NCBI RefSeq assembly: GCF_022559585.1
Contig: NZ_CP087114.1
Span: 1,880,501 to 1,944,500 of the forward strand
Length of the DNA: 64,000 nt
Direction of reading: 5' to 3'
Source of the DNA: Bartonella machadoae
Lineage (GTDB): Bacteria; Pseudomonadota; Alphaproteobacteria; Rhizobiales; Rhizobiaceae
The notes under the pieces were generated by a model, which made no database searches, was not told the DNA's origin, and was given only the letters and a program-made list of their open reading frames with translations. Below, piece after piece: positions 57,428-64,000 of the stretch (the first letter of the stretch is position 1; the number at the start of each line of letters is the position of its first letter). A program made the position numbers and the translations under genes.

Positions 57428-58495
57428 ATGAACGCAAACATAGACCCCTTGCATGATGAAACTGTTGCAATTGTTTTAACAAAACTTGAGCCAATCCGTG
57501 CTTTTTTGAACGATGAAAGTCTTTTTGAAGTTGTCATCAATCGTCCCTATCAAATCATGACGGAAGGGTTTGAAGGATGGCAAACCATAGAGGCACCAGC
57601 TCTTTCGTTTAATGAGCTTATGGGGATTGCTAAAGTTGTCGCCTCCTACTCTAAACAAAATATATCGGATAAAAATCCCATCTTATCAGCGACGCTACCC
57701 AATAATGAACGTATTCAAATTGTCATTCCTCCAGCGGTAGAAAAAGACACCATCAGTATAACAATTCGCAAACCGTCATCACGCAATTTTTCCCTAGAAG
57801 ATCTTGCCAATAAAGATCTTTTTTCCTTGTGTGAACAGGTCTCATTTACCCCTTTAAAAGATTATCAATCGCGTTCTCATGAACTTAAAAACATTGAACA
57901 TGACTTGATAACGGCTTATTGCAACAGGGACTTTGTTTCCTTTTTAAATCAAGCTGTACAACATCAAAAAAATATTCTGATTTCCGGAAAAACCGGTTCG
58001 GGAAAAACAACACTCTCAAAGGCACTGATTGCCAAAATTCCCAGTAATGAACGTATTATCACCATTGAAGATACACAAGAACTGGTTGTCCCACAACAAA
58101 ACCATGTTTCTATGATCTACTCAAAAGATGGGCAGGGTTTAGCTTCTATTGGTCCCAAAGAATTGCTTGAATCTGCTTTACGCATGCGCCCTGACCGCAT
58201 TCTTTTACAAGAGCTTCGTGATGGTACAGCCTTTTATTATATCCGCAATGTCAATTCAGGTCACCCTGGTTCAATTACCACGGTTCATGCCTCAACGGCC
58301 CTGTCTGCCTTTGAACAAATGACCCTTCTGGTCAAAGAAAGTGACGGTGGAAGTGATTTAGAGCGTGATGATATTCGAGGGCTCTTGATCTCAATGATTG
58401 ATATTATCATCCAATGTAAACGGATTAAAGGAAAGTTTAAAGTCACAGAAATCTATTATGATCCGTTCAAACAACGCAATATTTTCGGGGAGTAA
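57428..58495 (+). CDS. virB11: T4SS hexameric ATPase VirB11
   Basis: A 355-residue traffic ATPase. Walker A is GKTGSGKT (187-194), followed by ITIEDTQELVVP (Asp box), LLQELRDGTAF (Walker B region) and GHPGSITTVHAS (His box). It supplies energy with VirB4 and VirD4. It is the last gene of the virB operon; its stop is followed by the decayed biaA-like gene and bepA. Confidence 0.95.
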   Translation: MNANIDPLHDETVAIVLTKLEPIRAFLNDESLFEVVINRPYQIMTEGFEGWQTIEAPALSFNELMGIAKVVASYSKQNISDKNPILSATLPNNERIQIVIPPAVEKDTISITIRKPSSRNFSLEDLANKDLFSLCEQVSFTPLKDYQSRSHELKNIEHDLITAYCNRDFVSFLNQAVQHQKNILISGKTGSGKTTLSKALIAKIPSNERIITIEDTQELVVPQQNHVSMIYSKDGQGLASIGPKELLESALRMRPDRILLQELRDGTAFYYIRNVNSGHPGSITTVHASTALSAFEQMTLLVKESDGGSDLERDDIRGLLISMIDIIIQCKRIKGKFKVTEIYYDPFKQRNIFGE

Positions 58496-58560
58496 CGGCA
58501 TGAAAAGACCCTCCGCAAGACCTTTTAAAGCAACTGCTGAAAAACGATAAGGAAGAACAA

Positions 58561-58768
58561 ATGGCAACAAAAAGAACAAAAGATCTTTTATCGCATAGAG
58601 CAAAAGAATTCAAAAAAAGCGCCGTAAAGCAGTTAATGCAGCCATCAACGGTCATGCAATTGAGGGGATAACACTTCATCAAAAAACGCTTGAATTTTAG
58701 AAAGATCCGCAAAGAGAGATCTTTCACTCGAAGAATTTAACATTCTTATGGACAGTGCTATATTATAA
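58561..58768 (+). pseudogene. biaA: FicA/BiaA-type antitoxin remnant upstream of first Fic effector
   Basis: ATG at 58561 follows AAGGAAG. The frame starts MATKRTKDLLSHRAKEF. At a 7-A run (58612-58618) the homologous reading moves to another frame, KRRKAVNAAINGHAIEGITL, and near 58680 (GAATTTTAG) to a third, ILERSAKRDLSLEEFNILM, which stops at 58766-58768, 10 bases before the bepA ATG. One extra A at each site would restore a ~69-residue protein. The GHAIEG segment resembles the (S/T)xxxE(G/N) inhibitory helix of Fic antitoxins, with Gly in place of Ser/Thr. As it reads, the ATG frame ends after 36 residues. Confidence 0.65.
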
Positions 58769-58778
58769 GGAAATAACA

Positions 58779-60407
58779 ATGCCAAAAGCAAAAACAAAAA
58801 CAAAAGGAATGCCCTCGCTTCATCACTATGTCTATCCTGGCACCAACACACTGAAAAATAAATATAGAACAAAAGACTTTATAACCTTCGTTCAAAAATC
58901 GAGACATGATACAGAAAAAGCAGCAACCGATCTACGAAAAGAACCCCTACCAGAACGATTTGATAGCACCTACCTCTGCCGTATTCACCACCAATTATTT
59001 CAAAAGACATTTGAATGGGCTGGTTTAACCCGCGATGTTCCCTTCACCTTTGCTGATGGCACCACAGCCGTCATGCCAGGAATGCAAAAAAAAGACTCGG
59101 AGGTTTTTTTTGCCGTCGGTGACGAAATCCAAGAAGGCTTACAAAAACTAGAACAAACACTTGCCGAAAAAAATAATTTGCGAGGCTTAACACGTGAAGA
59201 TTTTGTTAAAGAAGCAACGCCAATATTTGTCTCTCTCAACCAACTCCACCCCTTCAGAGATGGGAATGGACGCGTACAACGCGTTTTTTTTGAAAATCTC
59301 GCCAAAGCAGCAGGGCATCAACTTGACTTCTCGCTTGCCACAAAAGAACGCCTGACAACTGCCAGTATTGCAGCAGCGCAAGATGGTGATCTAGAGCCTA
59401 TGCACCATCTGTTTGAGGATATCTCCCATCCAGAAAAAAGGCGTATTTTAAAAGAATTCATGAACAGCATGAAAGCTCTTGGACGTAATGTAAATGACCG
59501 CCCTGTTATGGTTGCAAAAGAAGGTGAGACCTACTCAGGAACGTATAGAGGTGCTGGTGTTGAAGGATTTACAGTCAATGTCAAAGGTGCTTACATCATT
59601 GGCAACAAAGATTATCTCGCACCAGAACAATTAAAAACCTTAAAACCCGGTGATAAATTTACCTTTACAGTCCCCAAAGCACAAGATCTTGAAAACACGC
59701 TCATTCCCAAAGAGGCACGAACCTCTTTGACGCAAGATGAATATGCCGAAATGATTAGCCAAGATGCTTGTGTCAATGCATGCCGCGAACAAATCCAGAA
59801 ATCGGCAAAAATTGTTTATGGAAGCTCGAAAATATTAAACGCACAGATGGAGGAACTTATTAAAAATCCAAATCTTAGTCAACAACTTGCGACACAGATT
59901 GCGAAGCGTCCGCATTCTATTGCGCATCTTGCCGGTTTCGACTTCATATGCTTAAAAAATCAAGCACGTGCCGATGCTGAAGAGCATATTGAAACACTCT
60001 GTCATGCCGTTACAAATTTTGCACATGCTGTAAAAAATGCTAAACGAGAAATCACAAAAGAGCATCAAGCAGAACAAAAACGCTGCGGACAAAAAGTAGC
60101 AATGCCAAATCAGAACTTGCAAAATCTCTTCGCTTTACCAAAAGAATTACAGCAAGAAACCTTACAAGCTTCTCCCTCTCTTCAAAAAGAACTCCGCGGT
60201 TTTGTAACAGAGATCAATGCGCGTCTCTCATCAAACGAGCAGAAGGCCATCAAGAACAATGATCATGAAACACTTGCGAAAAGTCTTGGTGTCTCAGAAC
60301 GTAAAGCACAGGAAATTACCGATATCACGAAGCAAGCCAAAGAAATACACCAACAATCGCAAGTCCGTACATCCAATCGCTCAAAAGGACTCGCTATGGC
60401 GAGCTAA
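58779..60407 (+). CDS. bepA: BepA-like Fic-BID effector, intact Fic motif (copy 1)
   Basis: A 542-residue effector translocated by the VirB/VirD4 system. The N-terminal Fic domain (~20-210) has the full catalytic loop HPFRDGNGRVQR at 157-168 and the flap TFADGTTAVMPGM, so AMP transfer to a host target is expected. A small OB-like connector (~235-310, YSGTYRG...GAYIIGNKDYLAP) follows, then the BID secretion domain (~310-540) with a basic tail ending NRSKGLAMAS. The start at 58779 has AAGGA seven bases upstream; a longer in-frame GTG at 58755 lies within the antitoxin remnant. In B. henselae BepA protects endothelial cells from apoptosis through its BID domain. Confidence 0.92.
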   Translation: MPKAKTKTKGMPSLHHYVYPGTNTLKNKYRTKDFITFVQKSRHDTEKAATDLRKEPLPERFDSTYLCRIHHQLFQKTFEWAGLTRDVPFTFADGTTAVMPGMQKKDSEVFFAVGDEIQEGLQKLEQTLAEKNNLRGLTREDFVKEATPIFVSLNQLHPFRDGNGRVQRVFFENLAKAAGHQLDFSLATKERLTTASIAAAQDGDLEPMHHLFEDISHPEKRRILKEFMNSMKALGRNVNDRPVMVAKEGETYSGTYRGAGVEGFTVNVKGAYIIGNKDYLAPEQLKTLKPGDKFTFTVPKAQDLENTLIPKEARTSLTQDEYAEMISQDACVNACREQIQKSAKIVYGSSKILNAQMEELIKNPNLSQQLATQIAKRPHSIAHLAGFDFICLKNQARADAEEHIETLCHAVTNFAHAVKNAKREITKEHQAEQKRCGQKVAMPNQNLQNLFALPKELQQETLQASPSLQKELRGFVTEINARLSSNEQKAIKNNDHETLAKSLGVSERKAQEITDITKQAKEIHQQSQVRTSNRSKGLAMAS

Positions 60408-60604
60408 ACAGTTTGCACTCTTTTTCCTTCATTGGAACACCCACAGCAAGGAGGTATTTTAACAAACCCATGCTCTCATGAGAAAAACAACTGTTCATAG
60501 TGTCTAGAGAAAAAAGGCGATATTTCACACTATAGGCGTCATTTTAGAGCCATATGAACAGAATAAAATAGACACAATAAATGATAACTTTAAGAGAAGG
60601 ATAA
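60408..60604. other. Spacer between the two effectors
   Basis: No gene is seen before the antitoxin-like remnant that starts at 60605. Confidence 0.35.
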
Positions 60605-60755
60605 CAAGATCACAAAGAGGAAACGCACGCAGAACACTCAATATCTCTCCCCTTAAAAGAACAACGCTCTCTTTTAGGAGAAGAGGCAAAAAGAGACATT
60701 TCACATAAAAAGTTTAATGCCACCATAAGCCATCTTATTGAATCTCGTTCTATTA
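60605..60755 (+). pseudogene. Second antitoxin remnant, C-terminal half
   Basis: The plus frame opening after a TAA at 60602-60604 encodes EQRSLLGEEAKRDISHKKF followed by NATISHLIE. This matches the C-terminal half of the first antitoxin remnant (AKRDLSLEEFNILMD). No start codon and no inhibitory motif are present, and the end runs out of frame before the second effector. So it is a leftover, in the same place relative to its Fic gene. Confidence 0.5.
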
Positions 60756-60768
60756 TAAGGAGGTCATT

Positions 60769-62397
60769 ATGCCAAAAGCAAAGTCAAAAACGAAAGGAAT
60801 CCCCTCACCGCATCATTATATCTATCCTGATACCAACGTACTTAAAAACAAATATGGAGAAACGAATTTAAAACTCTTTTTAGAAAAATGTTCGCATGAT
60901 AGAGAACAAGCAACGAAGAAGCTGCGTGAAGAAGCGCTGCCAGAACATTTTGATTTTGCTTATCTGTGTCATCTCCATCACCAATTATTTCAAAATACCT
61001 TTGAATGGGCTGGACAAATCCGCACGGCTCCCTTCACATTTGCAGATGGCACCACAGCCGCTATGCCGGAAATGAAAAGGGCAGAATGGGACAAGGCTTT
61101 TGTCAGTGATGCGGAAATCCTTGAAAATTTACAAAAATTAGAGAAAACACTTGCCGAAAGAGATAATTTGCAAGGCTTAACGCGCCAAGAATTTATCACT
61201 CAAGCGGTAGGCATCTTTGTTTCTCTCAAAAATATCCACCCCTTTGTAGATGGCAATGAACACGCAGCGCAACTGTTCTTTGAAAATCTTGCCAAAGCAG
61301 CGGGGCATCAGCTTGACTTTTCGCTGGTAACACAAGAGCGCATGATGGCTGCCTATACGCAAGCAGCACAATATGGCAATCCAGAACCTATGTGGCATCT
61401 CTTTGAAGATATCTCCAATCCCGAAAAAATACGTACATTACAATCCTTTATGAACAGCATGAAAGAACTTCGGCGTGATGTTGATGATCGTCCTGTTATG
61501 GCAGCAAAAGAAGGTGTTACTTACCTTGGCACCTATCAAGATGTGAATTCTCATAGCTTTCTGCTCGAAACGCAAGAGATTTACATCATCGGCAATAAAA
61601 AGCAGCTTACGCCAGAACAAATAAAAACCTTAAAATCCGGTGATACAATGCTTTTTACAGCTCCAAAGGCACAAGAGCTTGAAAACACCCTCATTCCCAA
61701 AGAAAGACTAGAACCTCTTACAGAACGTGCGTTTGCACAAAGGGTTGCAAACAGTGTTCATGTTGAGACAGCTCGAGAGCAAATTCAACATTTGTCAAAA
61801 ATCGTTTATGGCAACTCAGAAATATTAAACGAACAGATGGAAGAGATGTTTAAAAATCCAGATTTAAGTCGAAAGTTTTCTAATCAGATTAAACGCGTTC
61901 CTCATTCTATTTCTTCTCTTTCCGGTGCCGATTTTTTGTTCTTTAGAACGCAAGCGCGCGCAAGAGCCGAAGAGCATGTCATTCTGCTTTCTCGTGCCGT
62001 TATACATTATGCGGATGCTGTCACTTATGCGCGTCATGCCATCACGCGAGAACATCAAAACGAACAAGCACGCCGTGGAAGAGAGGTAGAGAAGCCGAGT
62101 AAAGAGTTACAAAATCTTCTTTACTTATCACCAGAAAAACAAACAGAAATCTTATCTCAATCTCCTCTGTTATACCAAGAACTGCACAGTTTCATACGCA
62201 CTTTAGAGCATCGTCTCTCATCAAACGAAACTCATGCGATCAAAACCCATGATTATGAAACACTTGCGAAAAGTCTTGGTGTAGCAGAACAAAAAGCAAA
62301 GGAAATTACCAATATTGTTGAGAAAGCCAAAGCAGCCCATGAACAAGTTTCCCTCCGTAAGATTAATCGTTCCAATGTGCTGGCTATGGTCAGCTAA
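60769..62397 (+). CDS. BepA-like Fic-BID effector with degenerate Fic motif (copy 2)
   Basis: A 542-residue paralogue of the preceding gene with the same domains: Fic fold (~20-210), OB-like connector and BID domain, ending INRSNVLAMVS. The catalytic loop reads HPFVDGNEHAAQ at 157-168: the His and Asp remain, but the Gly after Asn is Glu and both Arg are lost (His and Gln). The flap TFADGTTAAMPEM is kept. AMP transfer is therefore unlikely, while secretion and BID functions look intact. AAGGAGG sits six bases before the ATG, the best ribosome site in the region. Confidence 0.9.
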   Translation: MPKAKSKTKGIPSPHHYIYPDTNVLKNKYGETNLKLFLEKCSHDREQATKKLREEALPEHFDFAYLCHLHHQLFQNTFEWAGQIRTAPFTFADGTTAAMPEMKRAEWDKAFVSDAEILENLQKLEKTLAERDNLQGLTRQEFITQAVGIFVSLKNIHPFVDGNEHAAQLFFENLAKAAGHQLDFSLVTQERMMAAYTQAAQYGNPEPMWHLFEDISNPEKIRTLQSFMNSMKELRRDVDDRPVMAAKEGVTYLGTYQDVNSHSFLLETQEIYIIGNKKQLTPEQIKTLKSGDTMLFTAPKAQELENTLIPKERLEPLTERAFAQRVANSVHVETAREQIQHLSKIVYGNSEILNEQMEEMFKNPDLSRKFSNQIKRVPHSISSLSGADFLFFRTQARARAEEHVILLSRAVIHYADAVTYARHAITREHQNEQARRGREVEKPSKELQNLLYLSPEKQTEILSQSPLLYQELHSFIRTLEHRLSSNETHAIKTHDYETLAKSLGVAEQKAKEITNIVEKAKAAHEQVSLRKINRSNVLAMVS

Positions 62398-62480
62398 GAA
62401 ATGTAAAAATTTGCATCTCCCTTTGCACATTGATCATTGATGGCGAGGAGATCTTTCTCACCTTCTCTCGCATATGAAAA

Positions 62481-62512
62481 GAGAGAGTATTGAACGCTCT
62501 CTCACCACTTTT
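62481..62512 (+). terminator. Hairpin with T-run before virD4
   Basis: GAGAGAG (62481-62487) and CTCTCTC (62497-62503) pair around a 9-base loop; ACCACTTTTT follows. It probably ends the effector transcript about 50 bases before virD4. Confidence 0.45.
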
Positions 62513-62564
62513 TAAAAACATCGTTTACAGCACACTCGGATAAAGACACTGGAAGTAAGAGACA

Positions 62565-64000
62565 ATGCAATACACAAAAACGCAACTTGCGCTTATTTTA
62601 ATGCCAATCCCTTTAGGCATTTTAACAATATTCCTCGTTCCTCATTTTTTGTTGTTGATCACCAATGGTTTAACAAATGATCAAGTTTATTGGTATCTTC
62701 GCTCAGAACCGTTATTGATGTTAGGGCTGGTAGCTGCTGTTTTCTTATTTTACACGCTGTTACAAAAACTACACCTCCGCAAAGCGATTACACATGTCTC
62801 AGCTGTTTTTTTTGCGCTCCTTGCCCTTTACCACATCAGCGGTGAAGTCATACGCTTAAGTCCCTATGTTGGTCAACAAGGCATAACGTGGAATTATGCT
62901 CTCCAATTTATGGATTCCATGGTTATCTATGGTGTTATTACCGGCTTTGTTTTTTTAGCAATTCAAATTTTTATAAGCTTTCCACACGATAACAAAGTCA
63001 AGCGTGCCAAAAAAGGTGTTTTTGGTGATGCGGCATGGATGAATTTACGAGAAGCCGGAAGAATCTTTCCTGCCAATGGTCAAATTGTTGTTGGCGAAAG
63101 ATACCGTGTTGATCAAGATAATGTCTGCAATATTCCCTTTGCACCTGGCAATAAAAGCACTTGGGGAAAAGGTGGAAAAGTGCCCTTGCTTTCTTTTAAT
63201 CTTGATTTTGGTTCAACGCACATGATCTTTTTTGCCGGCTCTGGTGGTTATAAAACAACAAGCACGGTGGTTCCGACCTGTTTAACCTATCCAGGCTCCA
63301 TTGTTTGCCTTGACCCTTCCACGGAAGTTGCTCCAATGGTGAGATTTGCTCGAAAAAAAATGGGCAATAGAAATGTTATTGTTCTTGATCCCAATTCTAT
63401 TTTAACAAAAAACTTTAATGTGATCGATTGGCTTTTAGATGACAGCGTACCACGCACACAACGGGAAGCCAATATTGTGAGTTTTGCCAAATTGCTTCTC
63501 TCTGATAAGAAATCAGAGAATTCTTCGGCGGAATATTTTTCAACACAAGCGCATAATCTTTTAACCGCTCTTCTTGCCCATGTGATCTTCTCAGATGAAT
63601 ATGAAGACAGTGAACGCAATTTGAAAACATTACGGGGGATGTTGTCTCAATCAGAAACGGCTGTTGTCAATCAACTCCGTGTCATTCAAGAAACAACCCC
63701 TTCTCCTTTTATTCGTGAAATGGTTGGTGTTTTTACAGAAATGGCAGAGCAAACCTTTTCAGGGGTCTACACGACTGCATCAAAAGACACCCAATGGCTT
63801 TCTTTGTCTAATTACGCTGATCTTGTTTGCGGTGATGACTTTGCATCTTCGGATATCACAAATGGCAATACAGATGTTTTTCTCAATCTCCCAGCGAGTA
63901 TTTTAAACAGTTATCCAGCCATTGGACGGGTGATTATTGGTGCCTTTTTAAATGCCATGATCACAGCTGATGGAAATTATAAAAAGCGTGTTTTATTTGT
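62565..64000 (+). CDS. virD4: T4SS coupling protein VirD4, 3' end outside window
   Basis: The first 478 residues of a TraG/VirD4-family ATPase that recruits BID-domain effectors to the channel. The N-terminus has at least three hydrophobic segments (~10-34, ~48-66, ~125-145). The nucleotide site reads GSGGYKTT (225-232), a variant of Walker A with Tyr before Lys, and SIVCLDPSTEVAPMV follows, the usual D-P-S/K segment. GGAAG lies 11 bases before the ATG. The stop codon is beyond base 64000. Confidence 0.93.
   Translation, partial: MQYTKTQLALILMPIPLGILTIFLVPHFLLLITNGLTNDQVYWYLRSEPLLMLGLVAAVFLFYTLLQKLHLRKAITHVSAVFFALLALYHISGEVIRLSPYVGQQGITWNYALQFMDSMVIYGVITGFVFLAIQIFISFPHDNKVKRAKKGVFGDAAWMNLREAGRIFPANGQIVVGERYRVDQDNVCNIPFAPGNKSTWGKGGKVPLLSFNLDFGSTHMIFFAGSGGYKTTSTVVPTCLTYPGSIVCLDPSTEVAPMVRFARKKMGNRNVIVLDPNSILTKNFNVIDWLLDDSVPRTQREANIVSFAKLLLSDKKSENSSAEYFSTQAHNLLTALLAHVIFSDEYEDSERNLKTLRGMLSQSETAVVNQLRVIQETTPSPFIREMVGVFTEMAEQTFSGVYTTASKDTQWLSLSNYADLVCGDDFASSDITNGNTDVFLNLPASILNSYPAIGRVIIGAFLNAMITADGNYKKRVLF

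Noticed and set aside
58755..58778. GTG at 58755 as the bepA start
   Set aside because: The ATG at 58779 has a well-spaced AAGGA, matches the start of the second copy (MPKAK), and the upstream codons belong to the antitoxin remnant.

Overview
The window is AT-rich alphaproteobacterial DNA that looks like a rodent-type Bartonella chromosome. This rests on three things seen together: a complete virB2-virB11 operon followed by Fic-BID effectors of the BepA type and a VirD4 coupling protein; a cluster of Bartonella-style autotransporters; and Rhizobiales-type ribF and HAD housekeeping genes. Species assignment is inference. I saw no tRNA, rRNA or CRISPR array.

Layout. 1-2.6 kb: end of a metallophosphoesterase gene and a cation-efflux transporter. 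3.1-16.3 kb: an integrated satellite/phage-like element with a tyrosine integrase, AlpA-like regulator, CHC2/Toprim primase, DUF3987 helicase-like protein, a 1662-residue one-piece restriction-modification enzyme lying between ~195-bp inverted repeats, and a run of NA-repeat (beta-helix-like) proteins behind a strong promoter and a foldable leader RNA. 16.6-18.2 kb: a DnaB helicase abutting the C-terminal stump of a phage late-control gene D. 18.6-36.3 kb: five autotransporters with duplicated 3' ends and mosaic sequences, one carrying a helical passenger that resembles phage virion proteins. 36.3-42.2 kb: mostly decayed DNA with one small unknown gene and a plasmid-type ParA/ribbon-helix-helix pair. 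42.2-46.2 kb: a DUF442 phosphatase-like gene, ribF with its last ~290 bp repeated in tandem, and a HAD phosphatase. 46.2-48.7 kb: decayed DNA. 48.7-64 kb: a thermonuclease-like gene, virB2-virB11, two BepA-like effectors and the start of virD4.

How it works together. VirB2-B11 and VirD4 would form a type IV secretion system that recognises the BID domains of the two Fic proteins. The first Fic protein keeps the full catalytic motif. The second has lost its glycine and both arginines. Upstream of each lies a decayed relative of a FicA/BiaA antitoxin: one can be restored by two single-base changes in A/T runs, and the other keeps only its C-terminal half.

A recurring theme is the 5' end of the integrase gene with its upstream region. 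It occurs once intact and five more times as remnants, at the edges of the accessory blocks. This suggests repeated integration or duplication by one element family.
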